The notes: generated by a model not told the origin, from the sequence alone. Positions 23,261 through 34,171 are shown, numbered from the stretch's first letter. The stretch is 64,000 nucleotides of DNA from Adiantum capillus-veneris (GCA_014529385.2 CM043953.1:71835372-71899371), one strand, 5' to 3'. Numbers and translations: made by a program.

Positions 23261-23683
23261 ATGGCTACTTCACCAGAGGCATGCACTTCTATTTTTGATG
23301 AAAGGTACCCCTTGTCTTTTCAACAAGTGTTCTACGTATGCTACCCTATACTTTCTTGCGAATGGGATTTGATAGAGAGCCTTGCATGTGAGAGAAATTT
23401 TGAGGAGTTAGAATGGCTGATACGTCTATGGCTAACTAGTGATCCCTACCCAGTGGCGAATGTGTCTCCAATGGCACATGCTTATTCTTTTGCACAAGAT
23501 GAGTATCCACGCATCACGAGGTTCTTGATTAGCATGCTTGCACAAGAGGATGATGAAGAGGAACTAATAGAGACCGAGGAAGACTATGGCCTCACGGACA
23601 ACGATTTTATTTATCTAGATGATGAGGATAGAGGCCTGGCCTTAGGGTGGCCACCCGGTTTATATAATATCCTCTTTCCTTGA
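23261..23683 (+). CDS. Gypsy A ORF3, unknown 140-aa acidic protein
   Basis: ATG 23261 to TGA 23681. It lies between pol and the 3' LTR, the slot where some plant gypsy elements carry an env-like gene. I see no signal peptide or membrane segment, so it is not env-like in form. The N-terminal two thirds is mixed and rich in aromatic residues. The last third is strongly acidic (runs of Asp and Glu). I do not recognise a family. Survival of the frame in a copy with near-identical LTRs is weak evidence by itself, because a young copy keeps any frame its parent had. Confidence 0.55.
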   Translation: MATSPEACTSIFDERYPLSFQQVFYVCYPILSCEWDLIESLACERNFEELEWLIRLWLTSDPYPVANVSPMAHAYSFAQDEYPRITRFLISMLAQEDDEEELIETEEDYGLTDNDFIYLDDEDRGLALGWPPGLYNILFP

Positions 23684-25032
23684 TTCTAAAAGGGGTGACA
23701 GATAGGTAGGTTAGGGGTCTAGATTGTGTTTTGAGTTTTTTTTTAGGAGTTTTAATTTTTCCCACTAATGTGCCTCCTGGAAGTATTCCTTTTGTTTCCT
23801 AGTGTGTACAGGAGCGTGTTGCTATTGATAGGATTTGGACCTTCATGGAACCTTTCTCTCGTTCACACTTCAAATCAAGCGCGACCATCAACACAAACAG
23901 GTGTTTCTTGTCCATTAGCATTGCCCTTATCTTTTTTGCATCCATGTTTGTCTGCTTTGATTGTCATTGGTAGCATACTATTCAGCGCATTGGCTTAGTA
24001 TCCAACATTTAATTCAATGCAATCTTTTGTCATAATCACTTGTTTAGGTGTAAAAATCAAGCAGTCCGACTAAGCTAGTTTGACCAAGCTAGGTATTAGA
24101 AATCTTCTCTTAATACCATGGGGAATGCCTTCCTAATAATCAATGGTTACTTAGGTTCTTAATCCGATTTAGGCAGCATTGTATGAAATGTACTAGGGCT
24201 TTCTAGTGGGCTTAACCCTATCGACCTTTAGCTTAAGTATTATAAAGGGAGTTTACTAATGTGATGAGCCTGGGGAATGTAACAGTGTTATATGACCTCC
24301 CAAAGTTACAAAATTAAAATGATGAAAATGAACAAGCAAAAAATCAAAGTGCCACAATGTAAAATTTTAAGCTGGAAGAGAAATCTCAGCTTGATTTGGT
24401 ACTTCACTCACATGTATTGCCTATGGTACTAGAGCCCTAGAGGTTCCCAGTGTGGGCGCTTTTCCTTGAAAAGCAAAAAACCCAAGGCATACAAAATAAG
24501 CACACACATCATAATTGAATCACTGTGAAAAGACCTTGGGGGGTCAAAGAAAAAGTAATCAGCCAGGCGATGATTTCATGAGAAATTCCTTTTATGGTAG
24601 CTTAACTACAAGGTTTTCTAGATATAGCCTCTAGTCAGCCCTTGAACATGAATACTTGGCTCTCGCGATTAAACAACTTAATTGACCACTGAAAATTAAG
24701 AAGCTTACCCATGGTATTAATATTCGATCTCTAGTGCTTTTCGACCGTCAAATTAGTGACCCCAGACTTGTTTAATTTTTTACCTTTACATCTGTTTATG
24801 CATTTGATTACATTGCAATTTAATGTTCATTGCTAACAAATTGTTTGAAATTCTTTGACCAATCAATTTTTCTACCTAAAACTGCATATGCTTTTTAAGA
24901 GAATACCATTACTGTGCCAATGTTGTTTGATTTTGCAGTGACTGAAGAAGGCTAAGGACATTCATCTCAACTGCTCTTCCACCTCGACGAACCAGCTTCA
25001 ACTCAATAGCTTCCGAGGACGGAATCTACATC
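23684..25032 (+). other. Gypsy A 3' untranslated internal region
   Basis: About 1350 bp between ORF3 and the polypurine tract. No conserved frame is seen on either strand. It may hold RNA packaging or end-processing signals, but none is recognisable. Confidence 0.6.
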
Positions 25033-25043
25033 AGGAAGGGGGG
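25033..25043 (+). other. Gypsy A 3' polypurine tract
   Basis: AGGAAGGGGGG, two bases before the 3' LTR. Confidence 0.85.
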
Positions 25044-25045
25044 CA

Positions 25046-25620
25046 TGTTAACCCTCATGGCACACGGACACCCATCACCTACGATGGACGCGTATTATGT
25101 ATTCGATAGAGTCAGGTACCGGGCTTGTCGGACCAATAGGGAAAGGTAGAGTGATCGCCGATGAGAGGCGCACTTTAACTTGGACATTCAAGGGATTAGT
25201 TGGTTAAGCATGGGCGCCCAAGTGTGAATGGGGTGAGCTCCTATAAAAGCCAACTAAACCTAATTTTTACTCATTCTCTCATTTGTGCAATTGAAGAGTG
25301 CTCTTGCTCCATCTCCATCTTCTTCTTCTTCTTCACCTCCTTGTGTGTGTGTGTGAGAGAGAGAGAGAGGGAGAGTGTGTGTGCGATCGAGCATTGCGAA
25401 GGCACGACGGCGGCGAAGCGGTTGAGCGCGGCACGACTGCAGCTTCTTCTTCATCGCGGCGAGGAATCCACCACGAAGGCGAGCGTAGAGCGGTGAGTGA
25501 CACACCCTTTGTTTTCTTGAGCTTGCTAGTTTAGGCTTGTTGTGTGCTTGGAGCCGTTTGTGGCTCGCATACGGTGTATTGGCAAGTCCCTTGCTTCGAC
25601 AGTGCGGCAAGGAGCGCACA
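25046..25620 (+). repeat. Gypsy A 3' LTR
   Basis: 575 bp, almost identical to 12115-12691, with a TATA box at 25242-25248, followed at once by the AATGG duplication. Confidence 0.96.
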
Positions 25621-25625
25621 AATGG

Positions 25626-27705
25626 TTTTGTCACGTTTTAGTTCTTTCTTTATTTCTCTAAATCTGTGGACATAATATCGAGCTGTTGTAGTAGGATCTG
25701 ATCGGACTAGTGTTTTCATGTAAGCACACCTATTGGATTGATTGTCGTCAACAATGTGTGGATTGAGTTTAATCAAGCAATCCATCAACGGCTTCCACCT
25801 TTGCTCTGCGCATGAGAATGTAATAAAGACGTGGGTTGTCCTAATTGTCGAATCATGGGGAAAACATTGCGCTTAAGTTTTTCTTTGTAGTCAGTGGAAG
25901 TCCGCAAATTCTCAAAGTCACTATATCCGACTTGGGATGAAAGTAGTTGTTCGACATTGGTTGTTGATTGAACGTCTTTAGCTTGTAGCTGCTTGCCTCA
26001 CAGCTTACCTTTACATAAACGCACCCATATAGAGCCGAGGACCTTGCTGATGATAATCTTCATTGTCTTAAAAAAAATACTCTCGATATCTCCTGCAAAT
26101 CTTCTGTCCACATTCTTAAGCTCCCATTGCGCGACTTTCTGATACCTTTTTTTTGCCAAGAGATGATATTGCCTTCTTTCGCCAAAGAACAATGCTGGGA
26201 AAGATAACTCTTCACAAGCTTCATTGTCAAAAAGGCTCAATGGTGCAAACCCCTCGCAAGGTGCAACACTCTTGGCTTGTGCATTGTGATCTACAACTTG
26301 CTGAGGTGTAAAGGCCATGGATAAGAGTGTCAGATGGTTCTTGGTCATCTATAGAGTTATCAAAGTTAGGAGAGATGGCAATGTCGGAGCTTAAAGAGAA
26401 GGCAGATGACCAAGAAGAATTGATAGTGGCACCATTTTCAAGATACAATGGCTTAAGCACAAGTTGATACAATGCTCATAGCACAAATGTGGGCCGGACA
26501 GCCCCACTTAGGTATGCATGATCATATTCTAATTTTCGCTTGATCTCCACAAGGACAGTAGCTTGATCGTCTGCGAAGCGAGGCAATACAGTTTGCACCC
26601 TAGACAAATCTTCCATGATGTTGACAATGCTTCCTCGCAACGCATATTGCCCCTCATAAGTAAGTTCTCTTATTTGGGCAAATGGAATTCTAAGAGACAC
26701 AAGACGGCGCTCTATAGCATTCAATTGTGAAACACTCTCCATACTTCGATTGAAAACTAGCAACCCTTGCATGCAAAAAGGTGGAATTTGTTGACATTTC
26801 AATGCCCACTTGCAAGCAACACATGCACGAGAGTCCATGTGCGAAGTAGTGACAAGGACTCTCAACTCCTTCAAGAGAAGCAAGTCACCATCTGATAATA
26901 GCCTCAAATTCTTACGAAAAAACAAACCATTGCAAGAGGCACATGGATAGCATGGAACATCTAGAATTTTTCTTGCGTAAAGAGTTGTTCATGATTTTGA
27001 CACCCTCACGTCACTGCTTGGTTGTAAACTCGGGTCTTTCCACATTTTATAAACCTTAGTTAAAATTTGCTTGCTTGAGAATGAAGAAGGATAGGACGCT
27101 TGAAAGAGCTGAACAATATCTTTAGCACTTGCAAATGGATTCTCGTTAATCAACGTGGTCAAGCAAGCAATGACATCTTTGCTCCAAACACAACGTGACT
27201 GTTTAAAATGCTTCAACGACATAGGAAGCCATACACATTTTGGTTCAGAAATAATGGAATCAAGTGAAGGTATTACAGATGTGGATTCTATGCTTATGCC
27301 TCCACAAAAAACATATTTGATAAACTTCTTGTTTTGGAAGACATGGACAACACATGTCACATTAAATTGTCGGCAAAACAAGATAACCAAGTGCATGCTC
27401 AAGAGCCGAGATGTTCCTCGTGTATGTATCAAAGTGTTCAAGTGGTCATGCAATGCGGTGCTATCAACAGCACTATTTGTCCATGGTGCAATCCATACAG
27501 CTCGTGTTTCATTTTTATTGTTAACAAGGTCAAGCATTATAAGGTCAAGAAGATGTTTTTCCAATTCAATGAGAAACATAGAACAATTGAAGATACAAAT
27601 CAAAGCTTGCAAAACATCATCGTTACTATTATATGTAGACCAAAAATTTGGTAAAACATAAAGCTTTTTGTCATTTACAAAAAAGGATGAAGGATAGGCA
27701 GGCAT
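25626..27705 (-). pseudogene. Helitron Rep-helicase, N-terminal part
   Basis: The upstream half of the gene continued at 12114. Recognisable Helitron N-terminal segments include an ERRLVSLRIPF...GQYALRG block (near 26650-26720), a CPCASCN-like Cys cluster (near 26940), and PLSLFDNEACEELSFP (near 26210-26250). Also seen are QWELKNVDRRFA (near 26090-26130), a FPMIRQLGQP block (near 25850), and an ARYYVHRF segment (near 25680) that leads into the split Rep domain. The first usable ATG is at 27705. It is disabled by in-frame TGA codons near 26994 and 26473, frameshifts near 26330 and 25820, and a stop at 25998. Confidence 0.9.
26989..27705 (-). other. Possible degenerate OTU-like segment of the Helitron protein
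   Basis: This is the N-terminal part of the Rep-helicase frame before the Cys cluster. Its layout (a short helix-rich block, a GTSRLLSMHLVILFCRQFNV stretch, a hydrophobic strand, then a PMSLKHF segment) resembles an OTU-type cysteine protease fold. The expected catalytic Cys is absent (NDDVLQA where DGNC-type residues would be), so if related it is inactive. OTU domains do occur in some Helitron-group elements. I give this as a possibility only. Confidence 0.25.
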
Positions 27706-27785
27706 ACTAGCGTTCTTCAAGCAAAAGGTTAGGAGGAAAGATACAATTTAGGGTGCCTTGTAATCAATCACAAAACCGTGCTTGT

Positions 27786-29543
27786 CTATAGAGTATGTCC
27801 AGCTTTGCTAAAGGCAACAAGAGATGATTTCAAGTCTAACAAATTCTCATCAAAAAGGCTGAGAAAAGGTTTGGGAAAATTCAGAACTACATCCACGATA
27901 TTTCCTTGCAGAATTACTTGTACAGCTTCTCCATTTTGCAAACACATTTTAGCTTGAAGAGAAGGCAACTTCACAAACTGCACAAGCTTTCCACAGGAGT
28001 AACAAAAGGGGTTGCAAATTTGACGACTAACATTTCTGCCTTTGCAAGAGTCACACACATATTCCACCTCCAAACTGTTGATGTTAACAATCTCCAAAGT
28101 TCCAAAGACCTACAAACAATTATGAGATTACAACTTGCAAGCAATGCTCACGCAAATAGATCTAGTTAAAGTAGATTACCTTCTTCCCAAATCCCATACT
28201 AGTGACTTGTTTTGAGAGATGCTGCGAGAAAACACTGTTTAACTTTTCTGGCAATGCACAAATAAGAGTTGCATCCACCACAGATAATATGCTTGATGCT
28301 GCTTTGAAGACGTTGATGTTGTGCGCAACACATGAAAAAGAACCCTTGGTTTTCAAAGCATCAACCATGAGATGATAATCGACACGCCTGGAAGGAACAA
28401 ATAGCAACTGCACAAATAATCCAGATTAGAGATAAGCCTTAAGATATCAAGGCAAAATAGGTCAAATTGATGACTCACACTTGCTCTATCACTGGATGCA
28501 GGGCCATCTGCGATGGTTAAATGATAACTATCACCACCTCAGACCTTGTGGAGGTCTCAACCTTCACAACAGTGAACGCGATAGTGGGAGCGAACTCAAT
28601 CATTGCCTTATCAATAAGCAACTCCTTAATTCTATGTTCAGGGTAAAGATGTAAACAGCAATCAAAGCTTTCACCTTTTACAACAATAGTGGCAACATTT
28701 GCATAGAGAGCCCACAAGCTAGTACCTCCATCTCTCCACACTTTTCTCTTGACATACGCCTCCTCAATACACACAAACTCCCCGACTTCAAAAGATTCAA
28801 CAAACTCATTGACAAACACTTCTGTGACAACAAAGGTGACAGTGTTCTTGGAATCTCTGTCTATTAAGTCAGCCTTCAAATGTCGCGCATAGCTAGATTT
28901 AGGTATTTTATAAGTACCATACTTGCATAGCACTTTGCCCTCAAATGCAAAACGAAAGGTAATAGCATCAGAAAGCTCTAATATGGACAAAACCCTAAGA
29001 GAAGGCACTAATGCCAATTGCGAGCCAAAGTTGTCACTTATTGGTTCATCACTCTCCTTTGCTGCGACAAAAGCGGAGCTCGAGTCACGAGGATGTACAG
29101 AGAGGCCTGTGACATATATATGTTATTCACAACCTTAAACAAGCTTCAAATTGTGGACATAATAGAAATACATTACCACGTTCATAGCTTAGAGCTTTTC
29201 TTAAGGCTTTAGAAGGGGATGACCTCTTCAACTTTGGAGCAAGCTTTTTCGAAAGCTTTGGGGACAAATCGGATTTGAAAGAAGGAGAGAAATGTGTTTC
29301 AGGTAACTTTAACAAACTAGAGGAAGCAGGAAGGTCTATCGTAGCTTGCACACCCTCTTTACCCACATTAGAACACTCAAGGTTGTCTTCAAAATCGAAA
29401 GCAAGTTCCTCCTTATTCAAGTTAGGATCTGTAAGAATGTATTATAAGTTTCGAGCAAGAAATCAAGGCAAAACGTGTAACAATAGCTCAAAACTCAATA
29501 GAGACAAGTTCAAAAGGCCCTAACCAGACATTGGATGATCCAT
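27786..29543 (-). pseudogene. RPA1-like single-strand DNA binding gene of the Helitron
   Basis: Five exons can be placed from splice signals: 29543-29525 (starts ATG, MDHPMS), 29428-29177, 29106-28479, 28407-28180 and 28109-27786 (TAG). Introns are short (70-100 nt) with GT and AG ends. Exon 2 encodes a Ser/Lys/Pro-rich N terminus, exons 3-4 encode OB-fold segments, and exon 5 carries the C-terminal zinc ribbon of RPA70 (CDSC...CYSC). Plant Helitrons often carry such a gene, thought to bind single strands during rolling-circle replication. A 1-nt frameshift near 28545 shifts exon 3 out of frame before its donor, so I call it a pseudogene. That is its only visible lesion. Confidence 0.85.
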
Positions 29544-29712
29544 GGAAACCTGGTATGTAGGTAGAGCTGAGACTTGATAGTACAAGTCCACAAAAGGGAG
29601 AGCTGAAGTGAGGAAACAGCAACACAGCAGAAATATCCCAGCACGTTATCGCGAAGACCAAAGGAGCAGAAAAAGCCTTGCAAACTCAATGTATAAATGG
29701 ATGGCTAGAGGC

Positions 29713-29722
29713 TTTTATAAAG
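29713..29722 (-). promoter_or_regulatory. Candidate TATA box of the Helitron RPA gene
   Basis: The minus strand reads TTTATAAAAG about 170 bp upstream of the RPA ATG. A second, weaker candidate lies near 29690. Position is plausible, nothing more. Confidence 0.35.
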
Positions 29723-30738
29723 AATGCAAACGTGATGGATATTAAAACAATAAGCTGGACAATCATAAGCTAAATATCAAGGTCTTAAAAGCAGATCTCT
29801 AGAGAGAGAAGGCTACAATTCAAGTCTTTTAAAAGCCACTTTCTAGAGAGAGAAGATAATAATAAACAAAATTGGCAAATCGAGGCAAAAAAGTTTCTTC
29901 TTTACGGTGGGTGACAGCTGGCACCGAGATATGTAACAATATCCAAGCTAAAAACAAAAGCCGATAAGATTTTTCACTGTTAACAAGGCATTTATCAGAC
30001 ATACAGAAAGATATAATACATCAAGGACCAAACTCGATTTAAAAATATAAACCCAAGCTCAATCAAAACACCATATGGTCACTTTCATATCCGCAACGAA
30101 CCCACAGCAGGAACAACAATCCAAAATATTGTTCAAAAATAATAACAAGAAAATAGAAACTGCTTCTTCAAAATATTATCCGTTCAAATAAAGCCAGCTC
30201 AGAGCTAGATTTTCCCGAGTATCACAACTTCTATCTGCAGTGAGGCAGACCTGCATATGCCATACACCAAAACTGAAGGCTGCAAACGAACACCAAATTA
30301 CATCTCTATATAGCATGCCAAATCACAAAAGCTAGAAACTTGTTACAAAATTCACAGAAAAACCAGAGCATGTTAAGCATAACACAAACCATACACAAAT
30401 TTCACCCAGCAGATAACTTACAAAATTCCTGTTAATTCTGCCAGCAACCTGGAAAAGGTACAGATAACCCTCCATCCAGAAAAGAACCCAATATTTGCAA
30501 TAATAATCTGCATACAATCATAGAACAAAAACGAAGCGAAAGCTGCACCATCTTGAAAGATTTCCATCCACATGATTTCTGATGTTCACGCGCATTGTAG
30601 CTGATACCCAGCAACTCACTGCCAATATACAAACATGTAGACAGTCAGATGCTCAAACCTTTTAGCAACAACCAAAAAGGACTTAAACAACCACCTGCAT
30701 CAGCCTATTTCACATGCTTTCCGCTATCTAGCAAAGCC
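29723..30738. other. No recognised gene
   Basis: A/T-rich sequence of about 1 kb without a conserved frame. The Helitron 5' end should be here or slightly downstream, but the only requirement (TC after an A) is too weak to place it. Confidence 0.5.
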
Positions 30739-30900
30739 GGCACCGTCCTCCTCACGGTTAGAATACATTAGACGAGCAGAGGTCAAGCATGACATGCCTC
30801 CCATCGCATGGAACAATGGGGCACCATTCTTCTCACGGGTAGCACACATCAGGACGACAGAGGGCAAGCATGAATCGGGCCGAAGCAGCATTATTCAGAG
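30739..30900. repeat. Imperfect 81-bp tandem duplication
   Basis: Two units start at 30739 and 30820. Each begins GGCACC, has a CTCACGG block about 12 nt on, and contains a CAAGCATGA block about 50 nt on. A third, weaker match follows near 30910. Confidence 0.6.
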
Positions 30901-31624
30901 ACAGTGCTTCGACAAAGGGCAAGCATAAATTGGCCAGAATCAGCGAGTCACAGCACCAACAACAATGCTTCGGGAACAAAACAGGGGCGAAACCATCGTT
31001 GTCCACATGGCAAACCCTAGCGCTTAACGCAGGCAGCACCTAACACGGAACACCAAAACACAAGCAGAGAAACGTGCGCAGAGTTCTGCAGCTTACTCAA
31101 GGAGCAATGACACATCCCCTGTCGAACAACGACTTAAGGCACACATGGAAAGACCGACTGAGGATACGCGCGTGCCTTCAAATGCCTAGATGGCTACCAC
31201 AAGCAGCAAATCAGAAAAAACAAGGCCAACACGTACTCACGCCATCTGTGCAAGCAAGCTCACGGACGTCACTAAACAGCAAGCAAGCATTCTACAAACA
31301 GAAGCCTAACCTAAAACATAACAAACAAAGCTTTAGTCTTCATTGCACAAGCTCAGACACGGGCTCGGAACCCAAAAGCAATGCAGACACAGAGGTCTCG
31401 CAAATGGCCTTTGCCCTTTAGGCAGACCAATAATGGTTGGCCAAGGCTTGAGCTCACCATGTATCGTCTCAAGAAAAATGCCTTGCCACTACCCTAGAAT
31501 ACACTATTTGTCACGCAAGGAAGATGGTAGTATTATAATGATTACTTTTGGCTTGCATGCAATCCTATTTCACACCAAGTTCAGTTTGTATTCACTGCGA
31601 GTTTATGTGTAGTTCACATCACTA
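30901..31624. other. No recognised gene
   Basis: The longest frame (31074-31421, plus strand, 115 codons) is Gln, Ser and Lys-rich and resembles nothing I know. Probably non-coding. Confidence 0.45.
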
Positions 31625-31790
31625 AAGTGTAATATAGAAATCTTGTGCAGTTGACAAATCGTTCACAACTGGCTGGCATGCATGTTCACAATGAGTTCAT
31701 ATCCGTCAAGTGTAGTATACAAAGCTTGTGCAGATGACAAATCGTTCACAACTAGCTCGCATGCATGTTCACAATGAGTTCATATCCGTC
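31625..31790. repeat. Two 83-bp tandem repeats
   Basis: Units at 31625-31707 and 31708-31790 share almost all positions, including CATGCATGTTCACAATGAG. A few bases of a third unit follow. The palindromic core GCATGCATG appears once in each. Confidence 0.85.
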
Positions 31791-32740
31791 AAGTTGACAT
31801 TTAAATCACACCAAGTTCACATCTTGATTCAAGGGCCCAAATCTTTGCTAAGATGGGATGCCATTTTTGAAACATCAAAAGTTGTAGGGTCCTTAAGGCA
31901 ACGTTCAGTTTGCACGAAAAAGAAAGAGAACCAGGAGTGTCCTACTTCCTGGGCAGCTCACAGGATTGAGGAAGAGGGAGGGACTACTTTTCGGACCCAC
32001 CAAGAGAAAGGATCTCTAACGCGCCTTAGGAAGGCAAAGCTACATCTGAATATTTTTTCTATCGAGTCCTACCTGAAAGACCCAGTATTTGGGAAAAGTG
32101 TGTCAGCTTAGCCTTGAGCTAGTTAGAAATTCAAGACACCCAAATGGAAAAGGAAAAATTCTTCTAGGATATTGCAAGAAAATAGTACGAATATAGCTAA
32201 ATATATAATTTAATTTGCAAAAAATAAAGCTAAAGAACTGGCTCTAAGGGACTTGTGTATGTTTGGGATAAGAGCAAACAATGCCTTTAGGGTAGAAAGG
32301 GGTGCATATACAGGGGCCTTTAATGGTGCAAAGGGAACCCATACACAGGAGGAAGGCCTTCTCCATGCTTTGCAGTAGCAGTAAACACATCTACTGTAGA
32401 GGGTGGTTCAACGACCCTCCAACTTCACGAGCACCATTGGCAACCTCCCATCGCCGATCAAAAGGGCAAAATCACATTAAATGTACAACACTATAATGTT
32501 GGCATGCACTATTTGCTAGCAAGGTAACAATATCTAGCGTCAAATAGTCCCTAAAGCCTAGAGTGTATTCGCAGCAATAGAGGACGAGGGTTAAATTGAC
32601 CCTATCTCTTTTGTCGCTATCGTTCTAACGAACTCTTCGCTAGTCCAACTCTATCAAAAATGCAAGCACAGGTGCAGCAGGCTTTCCAAACTGAGTGACG
32701 CCATCATTACCCCCTCCAACGATGCGTGCGAATGTGCCCC
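31791..32740. other. No recognised gene
   Basis: A plus-strand frame at 31728-32111 runs across the end of the tandem repeat and has no recognisable domain. Nothing else seen. Confidence 0.45.
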
Positions 32741-33195
32741 TAGTCGACTTTCAGCACCACACGGGCTTTTTTAGAAGGGGATCAATGGCCAATTTTAAAT
32801 TGGGGGAGCGGAAGCATCGCGGGCCGTCGATCTTACGATGCTACTCGAATTTACCAATCGGCCCGAATTTTTTAAACTAACCCGAATTTAGCAGGAACAT
32901 GTCTCCCAATACTCTCAAGAAACACACGCATGCGATGTGGTTAAGGTGATAGGCCCTCAACGATGACGCCGTGGGTTCGAGTTTTTTTTTTTTTTTTGGG
33001 GAGGGGGGGTGTGCAGGCCACCCGAATTTACAAGTGGCACCCGAACTTACAAGTTTTGGTACACCCGAATTTACCCGTTTTCCCGAACTTACAAGAAGCG
33101 GATCGAATGGCTCACATTGCACCTAATCCCCGTAGTAAACGCCATTTGATCCCCTCCTAAAATGCCAGTGTGAGATAGTGAGGAGGCTAGTCGAC
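32741..33195. mobile_element. Candidate MITE with imperfect terminal inverted repeats
   Basis: Inverted repeats at about 32758-32789 and 33140-33170 share the core TTTTAG-AGGGGATCAA-TGGC. The palindromic 8-mer TAGTCGAC sits outside both (32741-32748 and 33188-33195) and could be the target duplication or the tip. Inside there is no coding frame, but four to six copies of CCCGAATTTAC or CCCGAACTTACAAG occur (32870-33093). The superfamily is not clear. Confidence 0.5.
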
Positions 33196-33446
33196 GTCTC
33201 CAACAGCCTATGAGCTAAATTTTTTTAAGCGGACAATTGAGTCGTCCGGACGGTGGGCCGACGTGTGTGACTTCGCGTTTCGCTTAAGCGTACATAGCAT
33301 GCAAAAATCATGTGGGGAATTGGGGCGTCCTGAAAATACGTCATCCGAAAACATTCGCACGGATTCGCCCGAGTCGGGACTCCGGGAGTCTTCCTCCATC
33401 CCCGTCTGTTGTTTCTCTGCTACAATCGAGCGTTCGCCATCGCCCA

Positions 33447-33726
33447 CCTGGGTCGTCACCGCTTCCTCCGTTATTTTTCGCTGTTGCTTCTCTTAAGTTC
33501 TTCGCGAGGTCAACCCGAATCACCCACCGCCCTCACTGCGGAACCTTCGTCAAAGCCGTTCAACCCTACCCTTCGGTCTTTAGGGTTCCTGGGTCATCAC
33601 CGCTTCTTTTTGCTTCTTCTCCCCCCTTCCAAACTCTTTGCTCGGTCAACCCGGATCTCCCACCGCCCTCACTGCGGAAGCTTCGTCAAAGTCCCTCAGC
33701 CCTAGCCTTCTTCCAACTTTAGGGTT
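33447..33726. repeat. Tandem duplication upstream of the PHD gene
   Basis: Units begin at 33447 and 33598 with CCTGGGTC-TCACCGCTTC and share a block near CACCGCCCTCACTGCGGAA. Unit length is about 151 bp for the first and about 130 bp for the second. It is pyrimidine-rich and about 450-700 bp before the ATG at 34172, so it likely lies in the promoter or 5' UTR. Confidence 0.8.
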
Positions 33727-34171
33727 TCTGCTTCAGCCATAACCATCGCCTGTAATCTCTCTGCCCTTGCTACCGATTCCAGCGTTTTGGAATGCCTTCA
33801 TAGAAGACACTCCCATTGTTACTGATTTGAGGGTTTCTGCGTCAGCCATAGCCATAGCTTGTGCGCGGTGTTGCTTTCTCTTACGTCTGCAGGCTTTCTT
33901 CTCCATTGCCGTCCTGTTGTTGTCACTGCCTTCTGTCATCGTCCCTGAAAAGGAGTTGTCTCTGAACAAAAAGTAGATAGGTAAAGCAGAAAAACGAATA
34001 AGCGCGTGGAGGCTCTCCTCGTCAAAACGGGGACCTGAAAGAAAATAGCAGCAAAGGACTTTCTGTTGAATTCACTCAGCCAGAACCATAAGCAAGTTAA
34101 CAGAAGATAGAGCGTCCTTGTTTGACAGGGTACTTGCAGGAAGCAAAAGCAGAAAGCAGGCAAATTTATCC

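Larger units (their letters stand above)
12110..25625 (+). mobile_element. Young Ty3/gypsy element (Tat/Athila-like), nearly intact
   Basis: The element spans 12115-25620 with 5-bp duplications AATGG at 12110-12114 and 25621-25625. LTRs are 577 and 575 bp; by eye they differ only in a short TG/AG tract and one base (12508 versus 25437), so the insertion is very recent. Internal parts: a tRNA-Asp-type primer site, a long leader, gag-protease, pol with RT, RNase H and integrase, a C-terminal second protease-like domain, an extra ORF, and a polypurine tract. The large frames are open apart from one TAG, so it is a credible source of transcripts and proteins. Confidence 0.97.
8854..29543 (-). mobile_element. 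Helitron (Rep-helicase plus RPA), interrupted by a gypsy element
   Basis: A minus-strand unit with an RPA1-like gene upstream and a Rep-helicase upstream-to-downstream of it, the usual plant Helitron content. Removing 12115-25620 plus one copy of the target duplication AATGG restores the Rep region. A candidate 3' end lies at 8854: on the minus strand it reads CTAA followed by T, preceded by a GCCCCT/AGGGGC hairpin. The hairpin-to-end distance (3 nt) is shorter than usual, so this boundary is tentative. The 5' TC end was not found and must lie beyond 29543. Several frameshifts and stops make the copy non-autonomous. Confidence 0.8.

Noticed and set aside
23261-23683. Env-like gene
   Set aside because: The position fits, but there is no signal peptide, membrane segment or glycosylation-rich ectodomain.
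27155-27661. 168-codon plus-strand frame
   Set aside because: Antisense to the Helitron N-terminal frame, which has the better support.
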